DNA from: Comamonadaceae bacterium
Lineage (GTDB): Bacteria; Pseudomonadota; Gammaproteobacteria; Burkholderiales; Burkholderiaceae_C
Length of the DNA: 64,000 bases
Assembly: GCA_004144865.1 (NCBI GenBank)
Contig: SEAY01000004.1
Location: 1-64,000, forward strand
Direction: 5' to 3'
In this document: piece by piece, positions 26,643 to 35,215 of the stretch
Position numbering within the stretch: position 1 is the stretch's first letter
Layout: every line of letters begins with the position of its first letter
Notes under the pieces: model-generated
What the model was told of the DNA's origin: nothing
The model's database searches: none
What the model saw: the letters and a program-made list of their open reading frames with translations, nothing else
Program-made: the position numbers and the translations under genes

Positions 26643-27461
26643 TTACCGGGCCGGTACGCGCCCGCGCACGGCCCAGGCCCGCGCGACGAGCGCGATCGAA
26701 CCGTCGGCCTGCACGGGCAGGCGGGCCTCCAATGCATCGCGCAAGGCCTGGCGCCGCTCGGGCGGGAGCGACATCGCATAGGCCGGCGCCGGCCCCTGGC
26801 CGCCGAGGAAGGGTTTCCAGTAGGCGGCGAAGCTCTCGAACACGGTGGGAATCTCCAGCCCGGTGACGCCCACCTCCTGCAGGTGCGCCTGGCGGAACGC
26901 GGCTTCCAGCGCCTGCGGCCGGCACAGGGGAAAGCGCACGCCTTCGTCCAGGGCGGCCGCAGCGGGATCGAGCCGCGCGGCGGCCTCCCAGAAGTGCTGC
27001 ATCAGCTCCATGCGTTGCGCGTAGTCCCAGACGTAGGCCGCCACCGTGCCACCCGCGGCAGTGATGCGGACCATCTCGCGCAAGCCCGCCGCGACGTCGG
27101 GCAGGAAGTTCAGCACCAGGCCGGACACCGTCGCGTCCGCGCTTGCGTCGGGAAGGGGTAGGGCCTCGGCGCTGCCGCGATGCAGTTGCGCCCGCGCGCC
27201 AAGCCGCTCGCGCGCCTGCTCCAGGAAGCCTTCCGAGGGTTCGAAGCCGGTGACGCTGCGCGGCGCGGACCCGGAGGCGATGGCTTCGGCGAGCGCACCG
27301 GTGCCGCAACCCACGTCCACCCAGCGCAGCCCCGCGGGCAGGTCCAGCCAGGCGAGGAAGGCAGGGGCCACTTGGCGGCTCCAGCGTCCCACGTACTGTT
27401 CGTACGGGCTGCCGCGCTCCCAGCTGTCGGGAGGACGCGAGGCGGGATGGGCGGGGCGCAT
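26643..27461 (-). CDS. class I SAM-dependent methyltransferase
   Basis: 272 residues from the ATG at 27461. Motif I is LRWVDVGCGTGALAEAIA, post-I VTGFEPSEGFLEQAR, and motif II ADATVSGLVLNFLPD; this is the Methyltransf_11/25 fold of small-molecule methylases. The substrate is unknown. The 972-residue track ORF merges it with a shadow frame of topB. It lies between the convergent aldehyde dehydrogenase and the divergent DUF3703 gene. Confidence 0.85.
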   Translation of the reverse strand: MRPAHPASRPPDSWERGSPYEQYVGRWSRQVAPAFLAWLDLPAGLRWVDVGCGTGALAEAIASGSAPRSVTGFEPSEGFLEQARERLGARAQLHRGSAEALPLPDASADATVSGLVLNFLPDVAAGLREMVRITAAGGTVAAYVWDYAQRMELMQHFWEAAARLDPAAAALDEGVRFPLCRPQALEAAFRQAHLQEVGVTGLEIPTVFESFAAYWKPFLGGQGPAPAYAMSLPPERRQALRDALEARLPVQADGSIALVARAWAVRGRVPAR

Positions 27462-27560
27462 CGCGCGATGATGGCCTCGCGCCCGCGCGCCGCCAAGTCG
27501 GTGGGCATGCCGCACTGCTGCAGCTTGACAACAGATGTAGCCGGATGTTACTAATCGAGG

Positions 27561-27944
27561 ATGAACCCTTTGACCGCGAGTGAGCGGCGCATCGTTTATG
27601 CCCGCCTCGTTCGCGGTTTCACGGACACGGCGGCCGCGCGGCAGGCGCTGGCCATGCAATGGATCTGGCTCGAAGCGGCCCACGTCGTCGGCCAGCACGA
27701 CGTCGGGTTGCACTTCGACAGCCATCGCCGGATGCTGGCCCTCGCACGGCAGGTGCGCGACTGGAAGGAGGTCGCCGGCCAGCTCGCGCGGCTGGCTTTG
27801 CTGCCCCTGGGGCACCTGCTGCGGCGCATTCCCATGGGCAACACCGGGCGCTCCACGGTGCCGATCACGCGCGAGATGCAGCCCCCCGAGACGGTGCAGG
27901 TGCTGATCGACTGGGCGACGCTGGCGGCGAAGCTGCCGGAGTAG
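27561..27944 (+). CDS. DUF3703 domain-containing protein
   Basis: 127 residues, mostly helical. The segment WIWLEAAHVVGQHDVGLHFDSHRRML with its spaced His residues matches the DUF3703 family, and a C-terminal LLPLGHLLRRIPMGNTGRSTVP follows. The family has no known function; the His/Asp cluster suggests metal binding. It converges on topB. Confidence 0.8.
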   Translation: MNPLTASERRIVYARLVRGFTDTAAARQALAMQWIWLEAAHVVGQHDVGLHFDSHRRMLALARQVRDWKEVAGQLARLALLPLGHLLRRIPMGNTGRSTVPITREMQPPETVQVLIDWATLAAKLPE

Positions 27945-27973
27945 GAGAGGGGGCAGCGAAGCTGCCCACCATC

Positions 27974-30958
27974 TCACGACAGGTGCTTGCCCACGATCCC
28001 CGCCAGCTCGAACATCGTCACCTGGTTCTTGCCGAACACCGCGCGCAGCTTCTCGTCGGCATTGATGGCGCGCTTGTCCTTGGTGTCCTGCAGGCCCTGG
28101 GCCTTGATGTAGTCCCAGATCTTCTTGATCACCTCGGTGCGCGCGAGCGGCTCGCTGCCCACCACGGCGGCGAGTTCCGGACTGGGCTTCAGGCCTGGCC
28201 CGGTCTTGCGCGGGGTGGCGGCCTTCCTGGCCGGCGCCTTCTTCGCCGCAGGTCCAGCCTTCTTCGCCGGCGCAGCCTTCTTGCCCGCGACCGCCTTCGC
28301 GGCCTTCGCCGTGGCCTTGTACGGCGTGCCGGGCTCCTTCGCCGTCTTGCCGGGCGCGCCCTTGCGCGGCGGGAACTTGCTCGCGCGCGGCTCGAACTCG
28401 AAGTTCACCTTGCCCGCTTCCGCATCCCACGCCAGGAAGGCCTTGAACGGGCGGCGCGTGCGCATGGAGATGAACTTGTCCAGCAGGTCGGTCTTGCCGC
28501 TGGCCAGCAGCTTGGCCATCTGCTCGCGCTCCACTGGCTGCTGCAGGATGATCTTGCCGCTCTTGAAGTCGCAGGTCGGCACGGGGTGCTCCTGCGTCGG
28601 CACCGAGCGTTCGCACAGGTAGTTGCTGCCCCACTCGAACACGCGGTGCCCGCACTTCGGACAGGGACCCAGCGGCTCCTGCGCCGAGAAGTCCACCACC
28701 TCGCCGGTCTCGGCCGGGTTGTCCTCGTTGCCGAAGTCGAACTCCAGCTTCCAGTTCTTCTCTTCCTCGTCGAAATTCAGCGCGAGTTCGGCGGTGAAGG
28801 GCCAGCCCGCCTTGGAGCGGAACCCTTGCAGCGGGCCGATGCGCTTGTCGCGCAGGAAGGTCTCCACCTCGTCGAGCTCGAAGGCGCGACCCGCGGGGAT
28901 CTTGGTGAACGAGAAGCCGCAGGGCTCCTTGCCGTTGCCGCCCACGCAGTTGTAGCGGCGATAGGTTTCCTGCACCACGCCGCCGCAGTTGGGGCAGGGC
29001 GTCTTCAGCGTCGCGTAGTCGCCCGGCACCGTGTCGCGGTCGTACTCCTTGGCCTTCATGACGATGCGCTTGGTCATGTCGGCGATCTCGTGCATGAACT
29101 GGTCGCGCGACAGCTTGCCGTGCTCCATCTGCGCGAGCTTGTATTCCCATTCGCCGGTGAGTTCCGGCTTGCTCAGTTCCTCCACGCCCAGGCCGCGCAG
29201 CAGCGTCATGAGCTGGAAGGCCTTGGCCGTCGGGATCAGCTCGCGGCCCTCGCGCAGCATGTACTTCTCGTTGATCAGGCCTTCGATGATGGAGGCGCGC
29301 GTGGCCGGCGTGCCCAGGCCCTTCTCGGCCATCGCTTCGCGCAACTCGTCGTCCTCGACGAACTTGCCGGCGCCCTCCATCGCGCCGAGCAGCGTCGCTT
29401 CGCTGTAGCGCGCGGGCGGGCGGGTCTTCAGGCCCTTGGCCTCGACCGACTCGGCGCGCACCATCTCGCCCGGCTTCACGGGCACCAGGTTCTGTCCCTT
29501 GTCGCCTTCCTTCGCGTCCTCCACTTCGGCGGCCGCCTCCTTGCCGTAGATGGCCAGCCACCCCGGCTTGACCAGCACCTTGCCTTCGGTTTTGAAGTGG
29601 TGGCCCACGGCCTGGCTGATGCGCGTGGTCACCAGGTACTCGGCGCTCGGGAAGAACACCGCCAGGAAGCGGCGCACGACGAGGTCATACAGCTTCTGCT
29701 CCGCGTCCGACAGGCCGCTCGGGGCCTGCAGCGTCGGGATGATGGCGAAGTGGTCCGAGACCTTGCTGTCGTCGAACACCCGCTTGATCGGCTTGACGTA
29801 GCCCTCCTTCACCGCCTGCGCGGCGAAGGGCGCCAGGTGGCCCATGCCGCTGTCCGCCAGCATGCCCATGGTGTCGTGCACCACCTTCACGTAGTCCTGC
29901 GGCAGGTGGCGGGAATCGGTACGCGGGTAGGTCAGGGCCTTGTGCCGCTCGTAGAGCGACTGCGCCAGCGACAGGGTGGTCTTGGCCGAATAGCCGAAGC
30001 GGCCGTTGGCCTCGCGCTGCAGGGAGGTGAGGTCGAACAGCCCGGGCGGGGCCTGCGTGGTCGGCTTGGATTCCTCGGTGACCGTGGCGGCCTTGCCACG
30101 CACCGCCTCGGCGATGGCGTGCGCGTCCTTCTCGTTCCACAGGCGGTCGGCGCGCTTCTCCGGATCTTCCGGATCCTTCTTGAAGGCGGGATCGAACCAC
30201 TTGCCCGGGTACTCGCCGGCGTCCGCGAGGAAGCTGCCGTGGATTTCCCAGTAGTCGCGGCTGATGAACTTGCGGATCTGTTCCTCGCGCTCCACCACGA
30301 TGGCCAGCGTCGGCGTCTGCACGCGGCCCACGGTGGTGAGGAAGAAGCCGCCGTCGCGCGAGTTGAAGGCGGTCATCGCCCGCGTGCCGTTGATGCCCAC
30401 CAGCCAGTCGGCTTCGGAGCGCGAACGCGCCGCGTGCGCCAGGCCGGCCATCTGCTGGTCGCTGCGCAGCTTCTCGAACCCCTCGCGGATGGCCTGCGGC
30501 GTCATGGACTGCAGCCACAGGCGCCGCACCGGCTTGCGGGAGTTCGCCGCCTTCTTGGCCGGGGCCTCGCCTTCGCCGCCGAAGGCGTACTGCTCGATGA
30601 GGCGGAAGATCAGCTCGCCCTCGCGGCCCGCGTCGCAGGCGTTCACCAGCTCGGTGACGTCCTTGCGCTTGGCCAGCTTGACCACCGCGTTCAGGCGCGA
30701 CTTGGTCTTGTCGACCGGCTTGAGGTCGAAGTACGGCGGGATCACCGGCAGGTGCGCGAAGCTCCACTTGCCGCGCTTGACGTCGAACTGCTCCGGCGCG
30801 TGGATCTCCACCAGGTGGCCCACGGCGCTGGTGACGACGTACGTGTCGTTCTCGAAGTGTTCGTCGTGCTTGTCGAACTTGCCGGCCACGGGCGTCAGGG
30901 CCCGGACGATGTCCTGGGCCACGGACGGCTTTTCGGCAATGACCAATGTTTTGCTCAC
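27974..30958 (-). CDS. topB: DNA topoisomerase III with C-terminal SWIB domain
   Basis: 994 residues from a GTG at 30958. The TOPRIM domain (IAEKPSVAQDIV near the N-terminus; DAGREGELIFRLIE near residue 110) and the catalytic Tyr in ALTYPRTDSRHLP (about residue 344) are intact. Type IA zinc-ribbon Cys pairs lie farther on (CPNCGG, CPKCGH). Residues about 862-922 form a Lys/Ala/Pro-rich linker like a histone H1 tail (AKKAGPAAKKAPARKAATPRK). The last 72 residues are a SWIB/MDM2-like domain (PLARTEVIKKIWDYIKAQ). It decatenates single-stranded intermediates. It diverges from the SET gene. Confidence 0.95.
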   Translation of the reverse strand: MSKTLVIAEKPSVAQDIVRALTPVAGKFDKHDEHFENDTYVVTSAVGHLVEIHAPEQFDVKRGKWSFAHLPVIPPYFDLKPVDKTKSRLNAVVKLAKRKDVTELVNACDAGREGELIFRLIEQYAFGGEGEAPAKKAANSRKPVRRLWLQSMTPQAIREGFEKLRSDQQMAGLAHAARSRSEADWLVGINGTRAMTAFNSRDGGFFLTTVGRVQTPTLAIVVEREEQIRKFISRDYWEIHGSFLADAGEYPGKWFDPAFKKDPEDPEKRADRLWNEKDAHAIAEAVRGKAATVTEESKPTTQAPPGLFDLTSLQREANGRFGYSAKTTLSLAQSLYERHKALTYPRTDSRHLPQDYVKVVHDTMGMLADSGMGHLAPFAAQAVKEGYVKPIKRVFDDSKVSDHFAIIPTLQAPSGLSDAEQKLYDLVVRRFLAVFFPSAEYLVTTRISQAVGHHFKTEGKVLVKPGWLAIYGKEAAAEVEDAKEGDKGQNLVPVKPGEMVRAESVEAKGLKTRPPARYSEATLLGAMEGAGKFVEDDELREAMAEKGLGTPATRASIIEGLINEKYMLREGRELIPTAKAFQLMTLLRGLGVEELSKPELTGEWEYKLAQMEHGKLSRDQFMHEIADMTKRIVMKAKEYDRDTVPGDYATLKTPCPNCGGVVQETYRRYNCVGGNGKEPCGFSFTKIPAGRAFELDEVETFLRDKRIGPLQGFRSKAGWPFTAELALNFDEEEKNWKLEFDFGNEDNPAETGEVVDFSAQEPLGPCPKCGHRVFEWGSNYLCERSVPTQEHPVPTCDFKSGKIILQQPVEREQMAKLLASGKTDLLDKFISMRTRRPFKAFLAWDAEAGKVNFEFEPRASKFPPRKGAPGKTAKEPGTPYKATAKAAKAVAGKKAAPAKKAGPAAKKAPARKAATPRKTGPGLKPSPELAAVVGSEPLARTEVIKKIWDYIKAQGLQDTKDKRAINADEKLRAVFGKNQVTMFELAGIVGKHLS

Positions 30959-31019
30959 GGGATCCAGCGGCCTGCCTTTCGGCGGCCCCTCCTTGGGTTC
31001 TTACAATCTGCGCTTTCCT

Positions 31020-31057
31020 CGCGCGTACGCGCATGCGCACGCGCGCACACGTGTACG
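31020..31057. other. 38-bp perfect alternating purine/pyrimidine (Z-DNA-prone) tract
   Basis: From the C at 31020 every base alternates pyrimidine-purine for 38 positions; it is mainly CG with a few CA, TA and TG steps (GCGCGTACGC, GCGCGCACAC). It lies in the 127-bp divergent promoter region between topB and the SET gene. Such tracts flip to Z-DNA under negative supercoiling. Confidence 0.85.
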
Positions 31058-31085
31058 AAACCAAATTAACAGAAATTTTTTCCCG

Positions 31086-31568
31086 ATGCCCGCCAAGTCC
31101 GCCCCGGCCCCGAGAACCAACCGAAGAATCCAGGTCCGCAAGTCGGGCGTCCACGGCAAGGGCGTGTTCGCGCTGCAGGACATCCCCGAAGGCGAGACGC
31201 TGATCGAATACGTGGGCGAAATCATCACCTGGAAGGAGGCCCAGCGCCGCCATCCCTGGAACCCGGAAGACCCCAACCATACGTTCTACTTCCACATCGA
31301 CGACGGGCGCGTGATCGACGCCGCCGTGGGCGGCAACGCCGCGCGCTGGATCAACCACTCCTGCGAGCCCAACTGCGAGGCGGACGAGGAAGGGGGCCGC
31401 GTGTTCATCAAGAGCCTGCGCAACATCAAGGCCGGCGAGGAGCTGAACTACGACTACGGCCTGATCATCGACGAGCCGTACACGAAGAAGCTGAAGGCGG
31501 AGTACCCGTGCTGGTGCGGCAGCAAGGACTGCCGGGGCACGCTGCTGGCGCCCAAGCGCAGGCGATGA
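31086..31568 (+). CDS. SET domain-containing protein-lysine N-methyltransferase
   Basis: 160 residues from the ATG at 31086 (the track start at 30264 is topB shadow). It is almost only a SET domain: GVHGKGVFALQDIPEGETLIEYVGE, the SAM-binding core RWINHSCEPNCEAD, the catalytic-Tyr stretch GEELNYDYGLII, and a post-SET zinc cluster CWCGSKDCRGTLL. It should methylate a protein lysine using SAM. Such eukaryote-like SET enzymes occur in some bacteria, and in chlamydiae one methylates a histone-like protein. Its stop overlaps the birA-like start. Confidence 0.92.
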   Translation: MPAKSAPAPRTNRRIQVRKSGVHGKGVFALQDIPEGETLIEYVGEIITWKEAQRRHPWNPEDPNHTFYFHIDDGRVIDAAVGGNAARWINHSCEPNCEADEEGGRVFIKSLRNIKAGEELNYDYGLIIDEPYTKKLKAEYPCWCGSKDCRGTLLAPKRRR

Positions 31569-32326
31569 ACTGGCCGGCCGAGGCGATCTGGGAAGCCGTG
31601 GCGCCCGCGTTGCCCGGCTTCACGGTGGAGATCCTGCCCGAGGTCGACTCCAGCAATTCGGAGCTGATGCGTCGCGCCCGGGCGGGCCGCACCGAGCCCG
31701 TCCTGCTGGTGGCCGAGCGGCAGACCGCCGGCCGCGGCCGGCTGGGTCGCGCCTGGGAAAGCGCGGCGGGGGACTCGCTGACCATTTCGCTCGGCCTGCC
31801 GCTCGCACCGGCGGACTGGTCCGGCCTCTCCCTGGCCGTCGGCGTGAGCGTCGCCGAGAGCCTGCACCCGGCCATCCGCCTGAAGTGGCCCAACGACCTG
31901 TGGCTGCAGGACCGCAAGCTCGGCGGCATCCTCATCGAGACGGCGAGCTTCGGTGATGGCGCCGGCAGCCGTTACGCCGTGATCGGCGTGGGCATCAACA
32001 TCGCGCCGCGCCCCGCCGAAGGCTTGTCCACGCCGCCCGCCGCGCTGCACGAGCTGCTCCCGCAGGTGGATGCGGCCGGCGCCCTGCTGCGGCTCGCACC
32101 GTCGCTCGTACGCGACATCCAGGGCTTCGAGCAGGCGGGCTTCCGGGCCTTCCAGCTGCGCTTCGAGGCGCGCGACGCCCTGCGCGACCGCCCCGTGACG
32201 CTCAGCGACGGGACCGCCGGCACGGCGCACGGGGTGACCGAGGCCGGCAGCCTGCTGGTGCATACTGCGGCCGGCCTGCAGGCCGTGAGCAGCTCCGAGG
32301 TGAGCGTCCGGCCGGCCGCACCCTGA
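31565..32326 (+). CDS. birA: biotin--[acetyl-CoA-carboxylase] ligase
   Basis: 253 residues from the ATG at 31565, which overlaps the SET stop (ATGA). The biotin protein ligase core is clear: the biotin/ATP loop QTAGRGRLGRAWES, LKWPNDLWLQDRKLGGILIE, and a C-terminal domain SDGTAGTAHGVTEAGSLLV. The N-terminal repressor HTH found in E. coli BirA is absent, so it is a ligase only. It biotinylates the BCCP of acetyl-CoA carboxylase and other carboxylases. Confidence 0.92.
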   Translation: MNWPAEAIWEAVAPALPGFTVEILPEVDSSNSELMRRARAGRTEPVLLVAERQTAGRGRLGRAWESAAGDSLTISLGLPLAPADWSGLSLAVGVSVAESLHPAIRLKWPNDLWLQDRKLGGILIETASFGDGAGSRYAVIGVGINIAPRPAEGLSTPPAALHELLPQVDAAGALLRLAPSLVRDIQGFEQAGFRAFQLRFEARDALRDRPVTLSDGTAGTAHGVTEAGSLLVHTAAGLQAVSSSEVSVRPAAP

Positions 32327-32333
32327 AACACGC

Positions 32334-32990
32334 ATGCTGCGCCTGATCGTCCTGCTCCTGCTGCTGGCCAACGCCCTCTTCTACGCCTGGTCGCAGGGCT
32401 ACCTGCTCGCCTGGGGCACGGGGCCGACGCAGCAATCCGAACCCCAGCGCCTGGCGCAGCAGGTGCGGCCGCAGTCGGTGCAGGTGCTGCCCGCGGAAGA
32501 GTTGCGGCGCCTCGAGTCGCAGTTCGCGCAGGACCCTCGCCCGCCGGAATGCCTGGCGTCCCCGATGCTGGCGGAGGCCGAGGTGGGCAGCCTGCGCACG
32601 GTGCTCGACTCCTTCCCGCCCGGCACCTGGTCGCTGGAGCAGGCGGTGGAGCCCGCGCGCTGGCTGGTCTACATGGGTCCTTATCCCGGCGTGGAGCAGG
32701 TGGCGCGCAAGCGGGCCGAGCTGCGCCAGCTGGGCGTGTCGTTCGAGGCGCTGCCCAATCCGGCGCTGGAGCCGGGACTCTCGCTGGGCAGCCATGCCAC
32801 CGAGGCGGCCGCCAACCAGCAGCTCGCCGCGCTGGCCGAGCGGGGCGTCCGCACCGCGCGCGTGGCCCTGGAGCGCCCCGAACAGCGCGGCCAACGCCTG
32901 CTGCTGCCTGCCGTCGACGACACCTTGCGCCCGCGCCTGGAAGAACTGCGCGGCGTGCTGAGCACCAAACCCCTGCGGCCCTGCCGCTGA
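32334..32990 (+). CDS. SPOR domain-containing membrane-anchored protein
   Basis: 218 residues with one N-terminal membrane anchor (MLRLIVLLLLLANALFYAWSQGYLLAW) and a periplasmic C-terminal SPOR-like domain (RWLVYMGPYPGVEQVARKRAELRQLG). SPOR domains bind denuded peptidoglycan at the septum. It starts 7 bp after birA and is co-transcribed with it, an arrangement common in Burkholderiales. Confidence 0.82.
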   Translation: MLRLIVLLLLLANALFYAWSQGYLLAWGTGPTQQSEPQRLAQQVRPQSVQVLPAEELRRLESQFAQDPRPPECLASPMLAEAEVGSLRTVLDSFPPGTWSLEQAVEPARWLVYMGPYPGVEQVARKRAELRQLGVSFEALPNPALEPGLSLGSHATEAAANQQLAALAERGVRTARVALERPEQRGQRLLLPAVDDTLRPRLEELRGVLSTKPLRPCR

Positions 32991-33010
32991 AACCCCTGCG
33001 GAGACCTCCC

Positions 33011-33670
33011 ATGTCCATGAAGCTCTATTTCGCCCCGGGCGCCTGCTCCTTCGTACCCCACAGCCTGCTGGAGATGGCGGGCGCCGAGTTCGAGCCGGTG
33101 ATGGTCAAGCTGCACAAGGGCGAGCAGAACGAGCCGGCCTACCGGGCGGTCAACCCGCGCGGCCAGGTGCCGGTGCTGGTGGACGGCGAGCACACCATCA
33201 CGCAGATCGCCGCGATCGTGCAGTACCTCGATGCGAAGTTCCCGCAGCAGGGTTTCCTGCCCCAGGACCTGCTGGCGCGGACCAAGGTGCTGGAGACGCT
33301 GGCCTGGATGAACAACACGGTGCACCCGACGTTCACCCACGTGTTCATGCCGTACAAGTTCGCGGGAACCCCCGAGACGCAGGCCGAGCTGAAGTCGTTC
33401 AACGCGAAGGTGTACGCCGGCCTGCTGGGCGAGATCGAGCAGACGGCGAAGCAGGCGGCCGAGAGCGGCCAGGCGTTCCTGGGCGGCGCGAAGTTCGGCC
33501 CGCTGGACGCCTACGCGCTCACCCTGCTGCGCTGGGGCGGCTTCGCCCAGATCGATCCCACCGGCTACCCGGCGCTGTGGGCGCACGTGCAGAAGGTGGC
33601 GCAGCTGCCGGGCGTGGCGAAAGCGATCGAGCGCGAGCGCCTGCAGCTGAATCTCTACAAGGCGGCCTGA
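33011..33670 (+). CDS. glutathione S-transferase family protein
   Basis: 219 residues from the ATG at 33011. The thioredoxin-like domain MKLYFAPGACSFVPHSLLE carries the Ser/Cys active-site region of beta-class-like GSTs; NPRGQVPVLV has the cis-Pro and is followed by TQIAAIVQYLD. An all-helical C-terminal domain follows. Its stop overlaps the convergent histidine kinase by 16 bp. Confidence 0.9.
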   Translation: MSMKLYFAPGACSFVPHSLLEMAGAEFEPVMVKLHKGEQNEPAYRAVNPRGQVPVLVDGEHTITQIAAIVQYLDAKFPQQGFLPQDLLARTKVLETLAWMNNTVHPTFTHVFMPYKFAGTPETQAELKSFNAKVYAGLLGEIEQTAKQAAESGQAFLGGAKFGPLDAYALTLLRWGGFAQIDPTGYPALWAHVQKVAQLPGVAKAIERERLQLNLYKAA

Positions 33671-35130
33671 GCGGCCTCCACGCCGGGCTCGCTGGCTTCA
33701 CCGCCGGCAAAGCGCACGGTGACGCGCGTGCCGGGCGGCACGTGGCCCGGCCGGGTGTCGCCGATCTCGATGGTGGCGTCGTGCTGGCGGGCGATCTCCA
33801 GCACGATCGGCAGCCCCAGGCCCGAGCCGTCGACGTTGGTGCCCAGCGAGCGGTAGAAAGGCTGGAACACCAGCTCGCGCTCGGCTTCCGGGATGCCGGG
33901 GCCGGTGTCCTCCACCTGCAACACGATGGCGCCGCCGAAGGGGTCGGCGAGCACGTGCACCGTCACCACGCCCGGATGCTGCGGACTGGAAGGCGTGTAG
34001 TTCACCGCGTTGTCCAGCAGGTTGCGGATCATCTCCTTCAGCAGCGTCGGGTTGCCCTGCAGCTTGACGGCGGCGGCGCCGGGCTCCTCGCCGTCATAGC
34101 CCAGGTCGAGGTGCTTCTCCATGGCGCGCGGCACCGTGTCGCGCACGGCTTCCACCGCCAGCGCCGCCAGGTCGCAGGGCTGGCGCACCAGCGCCTTGCC
34201 GCTGCTTTCGGCGCGGGCCAGCGCCAGCAGCTGGTTCACCGTGTGCGTGGCGCGCATGCTGGAGCGGCCGATCTGCTTGAGCGACTGCTTCAGCTCCTCG
34301 GCGCTGGAGCCTTCCCGCTGCGCCAGGTCCGCCTGCATGCGCAGGCCCGCGAGCGGCGTCTTCAGCTGGTGGGCGGCGTCGGCGAGGAAGCGCTTCTGCG
34401 TGGCGATGGAGCCCTTCAGGCGCGTGAGCAGGTCGTTCACGGAGGACACCAGCGGCGCCACTTCCAGCGGCACCACCTTCTCGTCGAGGGGGCTCAGGTC
34501 GTCGGGCTTGCGGGCGCGGATGCGCTCTTCCAGCTCCGACAGCGGCTTGATGCCGCGCACCAGCGCCAGCCACACCAGCAGCACCGCCAGCGGCAGGATC
34601 ACCAGCTGCGGCAGCATCACCCCCTTGATGATCTCGGTGGCCAGCACGGAGCGCTTCTCACGCGTCTCGGCCACCTGCACCAGCGCCGGGCGCGAGCCGG
34701 GCAGGTCCAGCTTCACCCAGGTGTAGGCCACGCGCACCTCCATGCCGCGCATGTCGGCGTCGCGCAGCAGGGTCTCGCCGAGCACGGGGATCTCGTCCTC
34801 GGGCGGCAGCGGCAGGTCGCGGTCGCCGGACAGCAGCTCGCCGCGCGCGCCCAGCACCTGGTAGTAGACGTGGTCGGAATCGTCGGCGCGCAGGATCTCG
34901 CGCGCGGGCTGCGGCAGGTTGAAGACGACGCGGCCGCCCTGCACCGCCACCAGCTGGGCGATCGCCTGCGCGTTGTATTCGAGCGCGCGGTCGAAGGGCT
35001 TGCCGGCGATGCTCTGCGCCACCAGCCAGGTGAGCGCCAGGCTCACGGGCCACAGCAGCAGCAGCGGCGTGAGCATCCAGTCGAGGATCTCGCCGAAGAG
35101 CGAGCGCTGCTCGCGCTGGAAGATCTTCAT
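33655..35130 (-). CDS. sensor histidine kinase (TctE-like)
   Basis: 491 residues. An N-terminal membrane segment (LDWMLTPLLLLWPVSLALTWLVA), a periplasmic sensor of about 130 residues (2CSK_N-like), a second membrane segment (LPQLVILPLAVLLVWLALV) and a HAMP-like linker lead to the H-box FLADAAHQLKTPLAGLRMQ. The ATP-binding boxes are NLLDNAVNYTP, DTGPGIP and GSGLGLPIV. It pairs with the response regulator upstream on the same strand. TctE-type kinases often sense tricarboxylates; the ligand here is unknown. Confidence 0.92.
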   Translation of the reverse strand: MKIFQREQRSLFGEILDWMLTPLLLLWPVSLALTWLVAQSIAGKPFDRALEYNAQAIAQLVAVQGGRVVFNLPQPAREILRADDSDHVYYQVLGARGELLSGDRDLPLPPEDEIPVLGETLLRDADMRGMEVRVAYTWVKLDLPGSRPALVQVAETREKRSVLATEIIKGVMLPQLVILPLAVLLVWLALVRGIKPLSELEERIRARKPDDLSPLDEKVVPLEVAPLVSSVNDLLTRLKGSIATQKRFLADAAHQLKTPLAGLRMQADLAQREGSSAEELKQSLKQIGRSSMRATHTVNQLLALARAESSGKALVRQPCDLAALAVEAVRDTVPRAMEKHLDLGYDGEEPGAAAVKLQGNPTLLKEMIRNLLDNAVNYTPSSPQHPGVVTVHVLADPFGGAIVLQVEDTGPGIPEAERELVFQPFYRSLGTNVDGSGLGLPIVLEIARQHDATIEIGDTRPGHVPPGTRVTVRFAGGEASEPGVEAAQAAL

Positions 35131-35136
35131 CCCTGC

Positions 35137-35210
35137 GTCGTCCCCGCGGAGGCGGGGACCCAGTGCTTGCGCATTTCGATGCCCTGGATTCCCGCCTGCG
35201 CGGGAATGAC
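35137..35210. repeat. intergenic palindromic (REP-like) repeat, copy 1
   Basis: Two imperfect GC-rich hairpins in opposite orientation: TCCCCGCGGAGGCGGGGA and ATTCCCGCCTGCGCGGGAAT, bounded by CCCAG/CTGG. The same pair is found at 38116-38217. It fills the gap between the response-regulator and kinase genes. Confidence 0.8.
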
Positions 35211-35215
35211 GGAAA

